NCBI GenBank assembly: GCA_961205875.1
Contig: OY540812.1
Coordinates: 17,174,001 to 17,238,000 of the forward strand
Source of the DNA: Sialis fuliginosa
Taxonomy: Eukaryota; Arthropoda; Insecta; Megaloptera; Sialidae
Direction of reading: 5' to 3'
Length of the DNA: 64,000 bases
Shown: positions 37,783 to 51,711 of the stretch, piece by piece
Layout: each line of letters starts with the position of its first letter
How positions within the stretch are numbered: position 1 is the stretch's first letter
The notes under the pieces: model-generated
Seen by the model: only the letters and a program-made list of their open reading frames with translations
The model's database searches: none
What the model was told of the DNA's origin: nothing
Made by a program: the position numbers and the translations under genes

Positions 37783-37865
37783 AATACCCAATTGATAGCG
37801 TTATTTGACAGCTAATGTGCGCAGACGCGAATTTGCACCCATGCAATTTCTTTATAATACCGGGC
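37783..37865 (-). repeat. Repeat D end, copy 2
   Basis: Reverse-complement copy of 31504-31587, ending TTTATAATACCGGGC. It abuts the palindromic element that starts at 37865. Confidence 0.65.
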
Positions 37866-38390
37866 CAAGGTATATAAAGACAAGGTAGTCTCAAGAGCTC
37901 CTTGACCAATCAGCGTTGGCGCGGGAATTGACGTCATCTGGGGGATCTATTCAAATGTCATAAATTTTTAATAGAATATTAATTACAAAAAATTCCTTTA
38001 TTTATTCTTGTTTTCGTATTTTTTGATATTTTAACAACACATACAATCAAATAAGTACAAATTCGACATAGCAAAATCATAAAGTGCTGTCAGAATCATA
38101 TAAAGTATTGCCAACTTAAGAATAGTAAAAATGATGCTTACCGAATTGACCAAATTGTCTTTGACAGCTTTTTTATAATTTTACAATGTCGAATTTGTAC
38201 TTATTTGATTGTATGTGTTGTTAAAATATCAAAAAATACGAAAACAAGAATAAATAAAGGAATTTTTTGTAATTAATATTCTATTAAAAATTTATGACAT
38301 TTGAATATATCCCCCAGGTGACGTCAATTCCCGCGTCAACGCTGATTGGTCAAGGAATTGTTGAGACTACCTTGTCTTTATATACCTTGG
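37865..38390. mobile_element. Fold-back element with two 205-bp arms upstream of the SUMO protease gene
   Basis: Arms 37865-38069 and 38186-38390 are near-identical inverted copies, separated by 116 bp. Each arm carries TATATAAAG at its outer end, a CCAATCA box and a TGACGTCA (CRE-type) palindrome (37929-37936 and 38319-38326). Transcripts across it would fold into a long hairpin. The right arm ends 223 bases before the SENP start codon, so these motifs could serve as promoter elements (inference). The target duplication is not visible. Confidence 0.85.
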
Positions 38391-38613
38391 TACATAATTA
38401 GAAATCTGAAATGGTAACGATTTCTTGGCGGCTGCACTATGGTAGCACAGGCGGACGCAGAATAAAGTTGTTAATGGCGGTTGTCTATTAATGATTACTG
38501 AAAAATAAAATTGGGAAACTAAGTGATAAATATGTACTTGAAATCATGAAGTATTTTTCTTAAAAAAATTATGTAGATATGTATATTAAAATATATAATT
38601 AATATTTGATAAT

Positions 38614-41600
38614 ATGGATATAATATATTATGTTAGAAAACTATTAAATTGGAATCAACCAGAAGAAACTGACAGAAAACGAAGGTAAAAGTTTTATAAG
38701 TATAATGTATAACTATATAGTAACTGAGCCTATTAGATTTATGCCTTAGATTTGTACTAATTGTATAACAATATGATACATATAAATAATTTTAAAAACA
38801 ACATTTCATAAGAAATTACTTATGTTGTATTGATTTATATTTTATTTCTTCAGGGCAAGTGATGAATTACCATCTGTAATTAATCCGAAATTTCGGCGTG
38901 TTAGTTATTTACATTCAATTCCTGTAAGAGGTAAGTTGTATTTTAAAATTGGAAATACATTAAACTTAAAATTTATTTAAACATCTTATATTTTCATTAA
39001 TAGATAAACCAACATATTTTGGGGGAAATTATAATAGTGTAAAAAATTCTAGAAATTCTTTTCAAAAACCACATCGAACACACACATACATGTCGAAAGA
39101 AAATTCAATTGAAATATCAGATGATGAAGATGAAATTATTCTCCTTAAAAGTAAATCTCCCAGATACAGCCATAAAAATGGCACCGAAAAACAAACACCA
39201 CTAAAAAATGATGAAGATGATGATGTTTTATTTGTTACTAGTATTGAATCAAATGAAGCAAAGTCAAAAAGATTAGGTTACCGTTTCTTTAAATCAAAAG
39301 AATTCGATACGCCCATATCTGAAAGAAGAAAGTCAAATATACCATTCAAGATGCAGAACAGAAGTACACCAAATGCAAGAAAAACCATTTTATCCAATAT
39401 GTATAGTACTTCTAGGCCGGCATTGAATGAATCGATAAGACTGGATGAAAAACAAAAATATCAAGAAATGATTAGGAAAATTGCACCAAACCAAAACAGT
39501 ATTTTTGGTAAATATTCAGGGTATGTTGATGTGCGGAATAGAAGTAGAAGAATATTAGATTTAGTTTCAAAACCTGTTATTGATTTAACTGAAAATGAAA
39601 GTGCAAAAAGGCTAACTAGCAAAACGGAAACTAAAAATGAATCTCCTCCTATTGTGGTTAAAGATTCTTCCGATTCGGAAATTGAATGTTTAGGAGTGAA
39701 AAGTATTCCAGTAAAGCAACCACCAGTTTTTTATTCAAATTCACTGAAAACGATGCTGAACTCAAAACCAATTTGTAGAAGCGAATGGATTAAGGACATG
39801 TAAGTTATAATTATTAGTCATATAATTTTTCAAAAATTGCAGAGCTCTAACTATATTTTAATAAGACTTTACGTGAAACAAAAATTATTTTTTGTTGTAT
39901 TTTGTATATGTGTACATTATAATATTGTATATTTTAAATATTGTTGCTGTCCTATCATATTATCAATCTAATTTATAACTAATTGTATACACTTAAATGT
40001 TTTGAGCTTCAAAATATATTTGTGTTTATGGATTGTGGGAGAATGAATTACATTACTAATGTTACTATACATCTCTACTAGCAATATCTGAGTATCAGTT
40101 AACCCATTGTATATTGCATGTTTTAATTTATGACTCAAACGCTATAAAAACACCTAAAATATGCAGAACACCTGAATTTTCCTGTTTTGCAGAATAATAA
40201 ACTATAGCAGGTAATCTCCGGTTAATACCGGTCTGGCTGATCTTATTTAAATAAGGTTGCCTTCAAAAAATTCCAGCTGAAGAAACAAAGAACTGCACAA
40301 CAAGCTTTTCACAATGTACCTAATTAACATTAACAAAACTTTAATTACAGAAACCCCTCCATTTATGCGAATTCACTTTTACACAGTTGAAAAAGTTTAT
40401 CTGTTCACTAATCTACTAGACACCGGTTGTCACTACGTTCATATATAACAGGACTTGGGTATTCTCTTTGTGACGTGTATTTATTCCGTAACCTATTTGT
40501 GTCAATAATTATAGTGAACATATTGCTTATTTGCTGCAATAACGTCATAACTCAAAAATTGCTAGTTTTGTGTTTATACAGGAAATACCGTTCGTACATG
40601 TACTTTATACAGCAAGAACAACATATCTGAGCTTCTTTAACTAACTGCGATGGAGCATAAATTATTTGAAAATTACCATATAAAGTTATACCAATTTAAA
40701 ATTTTAAACGTGTCTCCTGAAAAATCACAATTTTTGAGTTATGACAGTGTTGCAGCAAAAGAGCAATATGAAGAGTGAATTTCTGCTGTATTTTTATGAT
40801 AGTTAATTAAAAACTTTTTTTGCTGTTGTCAGAAACCTGTTAAATTTTATTTTAAAAAGTTATATCTCATCAAGAAAAAAATATTTTAGAAAATGGAACA
40901 GATACTTATTTTTTACATGATTTTCTATTGCTCCATAAATGAGTTTTTTTTAAATTTCAATTAACCGCGTAAATGGAGGGATTACTATATTTTTTATTTT
41001 TTTATTCTCATAAACAGCTTAACCGATTGACTTCTTTAGAACACGACATGCTTACAATATTTCTATTTTTTTATTGGTAGGGACAGTAACTACATTTATA
41101 AGGTTTAAAAAAAATTATAAGGTTTAAAAATGTTGGGATGATGCATGCAACAATAATCAATTGCTTAAATTTTTTCGTAAATTAAAAAATCATTAAAATG
41201 ATATACAAAAGCTTATATTTTATGTACCTTATTACTTATTTTTAAATTTATTTTTTAGTACTGAAAAACATGAAAGATTAGAAAAAGATAATTTGAAACA
41301 AATTGAAGAATGTAAAATAAGAGCTGATCTGTACAGAGAAGTAAATAAAAAAATTTGTGAAAAAAAGTTAGAGGAACGTTTTCGGGAAATTATAAAAATA
41401 ACAGATATTATTGAATTGGATGAAGAAGAAGAAGAGGCAACTGTTTTCCCAAAACTTACACAGGAACAGCAACAAGTAATTAATATGGCATTAGCAGGAA
41501 AAAGAGGTCCAGTTATCATTGAAAAATTTAATATCCGTATTACACCACGAGATTTGACCACACTCGCAGGTTTGAATTGGTTGAATGATGAAGTTATAAA

Positions 41601-42120
41601 CTTTTATATGAACCTATTGATAGAGCGTGGTAAAACGCAGAATAGATTAAATGTATATGCGTTCAATACTTTCTTCTATCCTAAATTGCTGTCTGGGGGA
41701 CACAGTTCACTAAAAAGGTGGACAAAGAAAGTTGATATTTTTTATTACGATTTAATATTAGTTCCTGTTCATTTGGGTGTGCATTGGTGTATGTGTGTTA
41801 TCGACTTCCGAGATAAAAGTATTCGATATTATGATTCTATGGGTGGACACAATAGCCAATGTACGGAAGCTCTCTTAAAATATTTGTCAGATGAGCGAAG
41901 TGACAAAAAGAAAGAGAAGTTTCCATCAGATGAATGGATAATGCCGGTCGCTGAAAACATTCCCCAGCAAATGAATGGCAGTGATTGTGGAATGTTCTCA
42001 TGTACATATGCTGAATTCCGTTGTAGAGATGCCAAATTTTCGTTTACACAAGAAGACATGCCATATTTAAGGCGAAAAATGATGTTTGAAATAATTTCAG
42101 GGCAGCTCTTAATTCCGTAA
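38614..42120 (+). CDS. Sentrin/SUMO-specific protease (SENP1/Ulp1 family)
   Basis: Complete four-exon gene: 38614-38684, 38854-38930, 39004-39799 and 41259-42120. All introns are GT..AG and the phases close to 1806 nt (601 aa). It is a cysteine protease (C48 family) that matures SUMO precursors and removes SUMO from targets, usually at the nucleus or nuclear envelope. The N-terminal half is low-complexity and charged. It holds an acidic SUMO-interaction-like stretch, IEISDDEDEIILL, and a second one around VIDLTENE. A charged coiled-coil region (about 316-375) precedes the peptidase domain (about 390-601). The catalytic residues are H490 (LGVHW), D507 (YYDSMGG), Q552 and C558 (QQMNGSDCGMF), all intact. 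Strong similarity to vertebrate SENP1/SENP2 is visible in GLNWLNDEVINFYMNLL and RWTKKVDIF. Intron 3 contains a MITE. Confidence 0.96.
40348..40987. mobile_element. TA-flanked MITE (pogo/Tigger-like ends) in SENP intron 3
   Basis: 640 bp. Left end CAGAAACCCCTCCATTTATG and right end CGTAAATGGAGGGATTACTA are inverted copies, with TA on each side. The CAGTAATCCCTCC-type end is typical of pogo/Tigger elements. No transposase is visible. Confidence 0.7.
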
Positions 42121-43409
42121 ACCATCTTATTGTCAAATGCATATGAATATATATAATCCATGTTTAAACATATTTATTTAAATTCATTGTGTACGTTCAG
42201 TAAATTCATTAATTTAACTAACCATATTTAAGCCTCGAAACATTCATATACTTTAGTTTCCTGAAAAATATGTATTTTTATTTATTTTTGAAATCGTGTA
42301 ACTACATTTTTTTATAAATAAAATCTTGAGCAATGCAAAGTTGACAAAATCTTAATTCTGCAGATAAAATTCTAATAGTTAATTTTCTAGTTCAATTTTA
42401 TAGTGTATAAGATTACATCCATTACATCATTGGAATTATTTCATTATCATTTAAGTACATATATTAACTCTTTTGGAACATTTGACATACAAGTTTATCA
42501 GTTTGATTAATGGTGTTTTTTTTTAAATAATTTTTCAAGACCTGTGATGTATAGCTGTTCCGAAAGGGTTGCTGGTGTGTAGATTCTATTAAGACATCTT
42601 TATTCTTTGATTGATTAAGACTATGTTTTTGTATTTTGCAAAAGTTGTATAAATATCATGTGCAGAAAACTGTTCTCTAAATTATTTTCATTTATTTTTT
42701 ATTAAACTACCATTACCAGTTTTTTTTATTTCTTAGCTCTTAATAAGAGCAATAAAACATTAAATTATTTTAGTTATTGTGGGATTTATATTATATTAGA
42801 GGTTTATTTACATATACATATGTACATCTAATCGGTGCAAGAACCAGATTAACATATTTGTATTTAGATGCATTCATATTGTTTTAACATGATAATGCTT
42901 GCAATTAGTAAATATACCTTTAATTTTTTAAGTTGAAGAATTTGTATATAAGAGCTCATTTTTGTAACATTTTTCTGTTATATAATGAATAAAATAGTAA
43001 AAAATACAATTTACTTTATTGAATATTATTTCGTAAGTAACTAATTTTATTTCCAGAAATAATTTAGTTAATAAATTAATAATTAATGTTAGTAATACAG
43101 ATTAATATATGGTAATACGTACATACATACTTGCAATTATGAGTATTTACATAATAGCAGGCATAATAATATACATAGAATAATAAATATAGATTTACAC
43201 TAGGTCGACATGATAACGATAAGATAAGTTTTGTTTAACAACCACTGATAGGAATTTGAAATATTTTTGTATTGTTGGCTTTCTTCTCCTTTCACCCCTC
43301 ATCTCAATGGTGTAAGTAATATAGGTTAGGTTTTCAATTAGGTGCGGTTAATTAATTTGTTTAAAAATAGTTTTTATCAGTTTTTGCTCTCATTTATTTA
43401 ATATTAAAA
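42121..43409. other. SENP 3' flank and PGM3 upstream region
   Basis: AATAAA at 42317-42322 is a reasonable poly(A) signal for SENP. The region 43200-43409 should contain the PGM3 promoter and 5' UTR. No TATA box is obvious. Confidence 0.45.
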
Positions 43410-46201
43410 ATGTCTGGACCATATAGAACAGTATATGCATTTGCTAAAGAAATGCATCCAAAAACTGTTAAAGCAGATATACAATATGGAACAGCTGGCT
43501 TTCGAACGAAGTAAGTAATGTTTTTTTATTAAAATTATTGGTATTTTGAATGAAACATTGTATTTCTTTATATTTTTTACAGAGGGCTTAATCTTGGCTA
43601 TGTACTGTATCGCATGGGACTGTTGGCTGTGTTACGATCAAGATTTAAAAAAGGTACAATTTGTGTAATATTTAAGAAATTAATACATAATATATTAATT
43701 CTGATAAAATTATAGCTACAATTGGATTGATGATTACGGCGTCCCATAATCCTGAGCCAGATAATGGTGTTAAGTTAATTGATCCTCAAGGAGAAATGTT
43801 GGAACAAAGTTGGGAAAAATTAGCTTCTCGTTTAGCTAATGTTCAGTATGTCGATTATTAATTTAATTTAAAAAATTGTATAGTACCTATAATGTAATAT
43901 GAATAATTTTCAGAGATGATGAATTAGAAGGAACTATTCAAGATATCGTTAACACTTACAACATCGATATGAATTTACATGCTAGCGTTTTTATTGGAAA
44001 AGACACAAGGTAAATAATAAAAAATAACTTTTATCAATTGGCTACTATTTTAACTTTTTCTAGACCAAGTAGTGTAAAGTTATCTCAAGCTGCAAATGAT
44101 GGTATTCTTGCTTTAAAAGGCAAACCTCAAGATTTTGGGATCGTCACAACACCTATGTTACATTTCTTTGTAGTGTGTAAAAATACAAGTAGAATGTATG
44201 GTGATCCGACAGAAGAAGGGTATGTCAGTAAATTGGTATCATCATTTAAAAAATTACGTGGATCTGAATACAGTAATGGAAATTATAAACCTAGACTGCT
44301 ATATGATGGAGCAAATGGTGTAGGTTATAAAAAAATTAAATTATTTCAAGAAAAGCTGGGAGATTACTTGAAAATTGATGCCTACAATGATGCAATTATA
44401 GGTATATATACTTTTGATAAAACTGAAAATCACTTGTTAAATTTTTTATTTCTTTGTTATTTTTTCAATTTATGAATACTTATAGGCAGTGGCAAATTAA
44501 ATCATATGTGTGGAGCAGATTATGTCAAAGTACAACAGAAGCCGCCAGAAGGTGTTCCACGTGAACTTTTAACAAGATGCGTTACAGTTGACGGTGACGC
44601 AGATAGAGTTGTTTATTATTACATGGACGAAAATGACATTTTCCATTTATTAGATGGAGACAGAATTGCTACACTCGTAGCTGGTTATTTAATGGAGATG
44701 CTACAAAGCACTGAATTAAGCTTGCGTCTTGGATTAGTTCAGACTGCTTATGCCAATGGAGCTTCAACTGAATACATATCAAATAATTTGGTAATTAAAT
44801 ATTAGGATTACAATGAATTTGTTTGGAGACCTCTGCTCTAGGGTTTTGAAAAATTTAATGAGAACATGTTCAGTACTATATAACTGTTTTTTTCTTTTGG
44901 TTTGCAAATACATAATGTTTTCACTAGTTGTATATTTCAAACTTATTATCAATTTAATAACTTATGATCAAATCTTTATATAATAAAAGATTTATTACAG
45001 AAAGTTCCAGTTGCTTGTGTTCCAACTGGTGTTAAACATTTGCATCATAAAGCACTTGAGTTTGATATCGGAGTTTACTTTGAGGCAAATGGCCACGGAA
45101 CTGTCATTTTCAGTGAAAAAGCTAAACAAGCGATTAGCAAAGCTGCTGATGATGATAGGTACATTATAACTGGATTAAATATTATACAAACATTAAATAT
45201 ATATTTTTATTTTAGTTTGACAGAATCTGTTAGATCAGCAGCGAAAAGGTTACTGTTATTAATGGACGTAATAAATGAAACTGTTGGTGACGCTATTTCA
45301 GATATGTTACTTGTAGAAACTATTTTACATGCACGAGGCTGGGATATCAAGCAGTGGGAATCCAGTTATCAAGATTTACCTAATAGACAAATAAAAATAT
45401 CTGTTAAGGTAATGATTAAGTTACTAGTTAATTTATTGTAATTGTTTATACCAGGCGCGTCAGCAGTGCGTTAAACTCGTTAAGTTAAACGCGCTGCTGA
45501 CGCGCTCGGTTGCGAGATTTAAAGGCTGATTATGATAAAAGGGGTTCTTACTTAATATACTGCTTACAAATAAATTTTCAGATTTTATAGTTGCAACATT
45601 TTTACAAAAATAAAGCCGCCCCTGCGCCAAACACTAACAAAACTAGCTGACTGACGGCAGGCTGTATCTCTACACCACAAATGTGACGTAATATCAAAAA
45701 ATCAGCCTTTATAAAATAGTTCCAATTTTTGTCGCTCACCTCTTGGACTATAAGTGATTATTGATAATTTCAGGAGCTAGTAGCTTTTTAATACAAACGG
45801 GAAATCTTGGTCAAATCAAATTCAGCTTTCAATATTACCACCAGATATTGGAGTGCCATTATATTATGTTTTTTTATTGTCATTTCTATTTTTATAATTG
45901 TGTACAGTGTACATATTAATATTAAATATTTTATTTGTAGGATCGCAATATCGTCACAACGACAGATGCCGAAAGAATTTGTGTAACTCCAGAAGGTTTA
46001 CAAGAAGAAATAAACAATCTTGTTAATATGTATTCAAAAGGACGAGCTTTTGTAAGGCCATCGGGGACAGAAGATGTTGTACGAGTTTATGCAGAAGCAG
46101 ATAACCAAAAAAACTGTGATCGACTTGCAGCTGAAGTCGCTCTTAAAGTTTATCAATTTGCTAATGGTGTTGGTTCTCCACCTGTTGTTCCAGATGCTTA
46201 A
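43410..46201 (+). CDS. PGM3: Phosphoacetylglucosamine mutase
   Basis: Complete nine-exon gene: 43410-43510, 43583-43653, 43716-43845, 43914-44009, 44064-44401, 44486-44790, 45001-45158, 45216-45408 and 45941-46201. All introns are GT..AG and the phases close to 1653 nt (550 aa), near the usual ~540. It converts N-acetylglucosamine-6-phosphate to the 1-phosphate, a cytosolic step of UDP-GlcNAc synthesis feeding chitin and protein glycosylation. In sequence: the catalytic serine loop TASHNP with S67, the Mg-binding loop DGDADR (D281, D283, D285), the sugar-binding segment around FEANGHGT, and the C-terminal phosphate loop RPSGTED (503-509). All key residues are intact. Intron 8 (532 bp) carries a strong hairpin. 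The Drosophila orthologue is nesthocker. Confidence 0.97.
45455..45505. repeat. GC-rich hairpin in PGM3 intron 8
   Basis: GCGCGTCAGCAG..GCGTTAAACT faces AGTTAAACGC..CTGCTGACGCGC across a short loop, giving about 20 nearly continuous base pairs. A weaker inverted pair (TTTAAAGGCTGAT at about 45519 and its complement near 45705) follows it. The intron therefore probably contains one or two MITE remnants. Confidence 0.7.
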
Positions 46202-49200
46202 TATTTGGTTACCTTTTACACAAAACCGATGCTGAGTTTAACGATTGATTTAAGTGCAATATTGACAGAATGTAGGTGAAGGTTTTTTTATTAATACAGT
46301 AATACATTACAATTATAGGTTTTTGGTTTTATTAATATTTGTTTTGTAATATGTTTTTATACTTGCCATGTTTTTATTAGAATTTTTTACAATAAATATT
46401 TATTAATTCAATGTCGTTATTTTTTGTGGTTTTTGACTTCAATATTTCTATATACAGCATTACAAAATTTATACTTTGACCAAACTGGGATTACCGGTGG
46501 GACAGGATGTTGCCCTGAGAGATTCAGGCAAGAGACATTCTTGATGTCCAGGAAACAGGTTGATGGCTCCTAGGTATTATATCTACCTTATTGATCTTAT
46601 CATATACATTCATATGAAGCTGTTCTAACCCATATTTACCTCTCTAGCAGAGATTTCCATATGCACTCATACAGCTCCATATGCATGTATACAATTTTAT
46701 ATTATTTGTTATAATATAATGGTAACAACTAAAATATAAATTTTTATTTATTGTGGTTAGTAATAGGGTTAAGATGTCTGGGGGGTAGTATTTTTCTGCT
46801 ATTAATGAACTCTTCTCGATTGTTATTTTTGTATGCAAACAATACATGATTGAGGTCTGCTGTTGAATTGTTTTTTTATGAAAATATTTTATTTGATATA
46901 TCGAATCCTAACTGCCAAATTAGCATAAGCGCAACAATTTTGTCAAACATGAATTTTTATTTTCAAAATTGAGCTGCTGCTGGCTTGATATTTTAAACAA
47001 GTTGACAAAAGACTAAAAAAGATTTTTATTTTAACAAACGGTAATGTAAACCAATGAATTTGTAGTCGATTTGATGTTTTCGTTCATTTAAAAATTGATA
47101 GAATTTATTTTTTTAAAACTGCTAATTCCAATTTAAAGCAATTATACCTAGTTTCTGTATTTGATGACATTTTGTGTATACAAATTGATTTTTATTTTAA
47201 TAGACTTGTTTATAAAAAGTAACGAGTAAATCAATAGAAAAATATGTATAGTCTATACATATTACAAATATTTAGTACCTGAGTACTAAATATTGTCAGC
47301 AAACAGGAGACAATATTCAAAATATATGGATAAACCAGAGAGCTACAGTTGCATTTTGATTCACAGGCTAAAAATATTCTTTATAAGGAAAATAGTTGAT
47401 TCAATTAAAAAATAAAATTTTTAAGAACATAATGAAGTTATTTTCTTTTTAATAATTTTTTGAGATTTACTTTCACATTTATAACTATTCTGACTATAGT
47501 CCATATTCTATGCTATATGTTTGTTACCGAGATATTTTCTGATTAAGTGAATCGAAAAGAATTATTGAAATATGATGGGTATATTAATGCAGGGTGCAGC
47601 TTAAAATGTTAACGTTCATTGTTTATCTCGTGGGTGGGGGACCTTTTTGTAGCTTAATATTATCCATCCCATAGTATTTTTAATGTTTCTTTTCAAATAT
47701 TAAACATAGATTTAATCATGCAAACTGTCAATCAGATTCACCATCACTTTCAAATTTACATGCTATAAATAAAAAGAAAAAGGAATAGAGAGGTTTCATA
47801 AATAAAATAAATCATTTCAGCTAGCTTTATTTCCAATCTTGTTACAGCCAGCATTATCATTAGAAATACATTTATATCGTGTTTTTGCAATACTATCTAA
47901 AAAATAATAATAATAATAATATTGTATCCCACGAAAACAACACTGAAATAGTTTTCAAAATGTTATTGTACAGGTATTTTTACGAAGTGCTCTCGAATAT
48001 TTCTCCAGTTCTGTGTATATATGGGACGAACGTGATCTTTTTTTTCATATTTACATTAATTACTAAAACTATATCTCCAACAGCTGCACTACAAAACAGT
48101 TTATTGGAGTAATGTCAATGTAACTTATTTATTAATCAAAGACTATAATCGATAACACAAATAGAGTTTGTTTCACTATTCTTAGATAATTTAAAAACAA
48201 AACTTACATGTAATTTATAATAATATTAAATTAATAGAAATTAAATAGAATCTCAAAACGGAACAGACATTTGATTGCATTTAATAAATGAAAGTCAAGA
48301 ATATTTTTCAAACAATTCATAATAATATTAATTTATTATAGAACAGTTATTACCTACATAGGTACAGTTACTTGTTTCAGAACAGTGAAACGTGCTCACA
48401 GATTGAATCAAACTTTCTGTATTTTCGTCAAATGCTAAATGATATCTATTGAATAAAATTGGGTTGTCTTTTAAGTCATAAACTGGATCCTTTTTGAGAA
48501 AATTATAACTAATAATACGGTATTTTTTTTATAACTTACGATTAAAAACAATATTACGAACAAAATTTATCAAAACTTTCCAAGTTTCAAAAAATTAAAA
48601 ATGACGAATTTTTCAATTTTTAATATTGAATTTAAAAAAAAAACACATTTTTCTAAAAAAAATATACAGTTCATGTCTTAAATCAGTGGCATAACAAGTA
48701 GATACAAAATAACTCACTGTAAAAATAAAAGAAATAATATGAAATCATTTTTATCGTACTATTTTTATAATACTCAATCATGATAAAGGCCATTGTAAAT
48801 TTGAAAATTCTATCATTCATAATAGTTTCTGTTTTGTTTCAGCAAAACTAATGCTATTCTGTTATCAAGAATTTAATTGCAGAGTGAAATTTTGTACCGA
48901 GGTCGTTTTTTTATAAGTTACACCACTGCCTTAATTCAATATCAACAGCATATTATCGTGTTTAAACAAAAGTGGAATTCACTGTAAATGTAAACTACGA
49001 TTTTATCATATTTATCAAAATCTGTAACAATGGATTCCCTCAACGTCGACAAAATTGATTACAGAAATTAAATACCTATTTACTTACACCTAACATATTA
49101 ATCATTTAAACCAGGGCTACAATACATAAAAATAAAGATTAAATACATATTAATGTATAATATACTTCTAAAAATTCGTATTTAAATCCATATTATAATT

Positions 49201-50533
49201 TATTTTTAATCTTGAAAAAACATATTTTGCCCTGACGACATCAACAAAAATAAATATAAAATTAATATTACATACTTGCAAACTGATATATCAATATGTC
49301 TTACAGATAGAGAATTATATAATCACATTTTCGTTAATGAAACTGTGGGATATACGAAAACTAATCATAAAAAGTTAAAATATTTGATTCATAAAAATTT
49401 TATTGTTTACAATAAATGTTAATTACTTTTTAAATATTTCTTGAATTATTTACACCTATTTATCAACATTCCTGCTATATATCTATTTATATTTTGACAT
49501 TTAAAATCACTTTTACAATTGATTCTATTCACTTAACAAACAATTTTGATCAGAAAAAAAAATAGAAAATATAACTAAAAATCTTTTTTTGAATTTAAAG
49601 TCAATTAGTTTTCGTATATAATAATATAATACATTCTAACTATGAAAAAATGATAATAATGGGGATATTAGGGCTATAAAATATAATTTATTACTAAAAC
49701 AAAATTAAAAAAATGAAGTTTAAACCTAACCAAACATATTTCATAACCCTAATATTACAAATGAAATGATCGTAACCTATATATATATTAATGAATGTCG
49801 CGGAATAATAATTATATAATAACCGCATTTAGAGAAAAAACATTAATTGATTCTTTAACTACGCGATGGACATATTATTGATAATCACAATTCATATAGT
49901 TAAATGTAATGTGCTTGACATACTAATTCATTCATTCCGATTATGTTATATACAAAAAAAGAAAAAAAACTTATAGGACATAAATTCAAAATGAAAAGCT
50001 TTTGGCATGAGGCCCGAATCGAATATCTTTAGACCTCTTTGCGTCACACATACCACTACACACTAAACAATATTAATTGTGTTTTATTGGTGAATAATAC
50101 ATATACAAGTTATTTTGTAATCAATATGACATGTGGGTTACAATTATCGACATTGGTTCTTACCCACGAGTCTGTATTAACTGCCGTCCAGCGATGTTTT
50201 TAATTTGTTGTGTGTAAAATTTGACGGAAACCTCTCTTAGATACGTACGTTAGCGGGTTCCTATAGAAAAAAATTACATTGTTATTTTATCAGAATTTAT
50301 TAATTTAATTTGTACTTTATTTCACGTGAGGGTATTATTTTATTGTTTGCATTTTAGTAATGCGAAGTAATGACAAAAATAATCTGACAATAACACAGAA
50401 TAATTTATTTAAAAATTCAATTCTTTTCTATAACAAAACACTTAAGAAAATACACATACATAGGAGAAAAATTATGTTAATAGGGTGAAAAAGGAATGTA
50501 GGAAGTCTTGTACAATCAGTCTCTCTTTGTTTC
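46202..50533. other. Intergenic region between PGM3 and the 3' end of CK1 alpha
   Basis: AATAAA at 46391-46396 suits PGM3. The rest is AT-rich, with no gene seen. Positions 46490-46600 are less AT-rich, but I recognise nothing there. The portion near 50534 is presumably CK1 alpha 3' UTR. Confidence 0.4.
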
Positions 50534-51711
50534 TCATTCATTGGGACTTGGAGCTTTCTGTTTGGATATTATTCTGGTTGGTCTCAGTAAGCTTCTCGAA
50601 GAAGATTTGTCAACTTTCGTGTTGGAGGAAACTGGATAAGAAGGGTAGGACACATTAGCTATTATGACTATCATTAAAATTAAAACCAGCGCTCATCAGC
50701 AGTAGTTAGTTACCTAACTTCAGGCAAAACAAATAAAGTTTAGATTGAAATTGCTCGTCTCATAATGTTTCTTTTGTAATATATACATACATACATATAT
50801 CAGAGCAAATAATTAAAAACTAATATTTCTATTTAATCTTCAAGTGAATCTTTTGAAGTTAAGTTATTAGCTTCTATCGATGGCCATAATTTAGATAATT
50901 GCATTTGATGCAGAGTAATCAAGTCGATACAATGAATCAATACTGTCAACTATACTTACCGGTTTGTTGAGCGACAGCCTGTGATGTCTGCGCAGTAGCA
51001 CCGCATACACTACTACCGTTACCGGTACCTTTCTGTTTAAGCATCGTCCAATCAAACGTGTAGTCGTAATGGTGGTTAAGCGTACGAAACAGGATACGGA
51101 ACAGCTGTCGCAAATACATGTAGTCGGGCGCTTCTTCAAATCTCAGCCCGCGGCAGTAATTGAGATACATTGAAAACTCGGCAGGAAAACCTTTGCATAA
51201 TACTTCTACGGGCGTTGACATTTTCTTTTCACTGATTTTTTCATACTTCTGTTTTTTGGTGGCCGCTTTCAGTCCTTGCCACGGTAAACATCCTCGATTG
51301 AAATACATCAGCACATAACCTAAGGATTCCATGTCGTCTCGTCTTGACTGTTCAATACCTAGATGAGCGTTGATGGATGCATAACGTGCTGTGCCAGTCA
51401 GGTTCTTGTCTTCACGGTATCCGATGTGCAATCGGGTTCGTGCATCACGGAACTTCTTTGCAAGTCCAAAGTCAATCAAGAATAATTTGTTGCAGTGGCG
51501 GCCGATACCCATGAGGAAGTTATCTGGTTTTATGTCTCGATGAATGAAAGATTTGCAATGTACATATTCGATACGACCGATCATCTGGTCTGCTAACATG
51601 AGTACCGTTTTAATTGTGAAACGGCGCGAACAGAAATTAAATAGGTCTTCAAGTGAAGGTCCTAATAAGTCCATCACTAATATATTGTATTCACGCTCTG
51701 TTCCATAATAT
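50534..51711 (-). CDS. CkIalpha: Casein kinase I alpha, last two exons (5' part missing)
   Basis: Two 3' exons on the minus strand: 51711-50960 and 50631-50534 (stop TGA), joined in phase by GTAAGT..CAG. They encode the CK1 alpha kinase from [20 protein letters not shown] onward: the HRD loop ([13 protein letters not shown]), DFG (LIDFGLAKK), the CK1-specific [11 protein letters not shown] segment and the C-lobe to [10 protein letters not shown] Ser/Thr-rich tail ending KQKAPSPNE follows. CK1 alpha is a constitutively active Ser/Thr kinase acting in Wnt and Hedgehog signalling. Residues match vertebrate CK1 alpha closely, which separates it from the delta/epsilon and gamma isoforms. The N-lobe exons (GXGXFG loop, catalytic Lys) are not found between 51712 and 64000. 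Either the preceding intron exceeds 12 kb or the gene is broken; the intact frame favours the first. Confidence 0.93.

Noticed and set aside
41232-42161. Minus-strand frames opposite the SENP catalytic exon
   Set aside because: Antisense shadows of a clearly coding exon with an intact catalytic triad.
47879-48112. 77-codon plus-strand frame
   Set aside because: Low-complexity Asn/Phe/Ile-rich frame with no supporting features.
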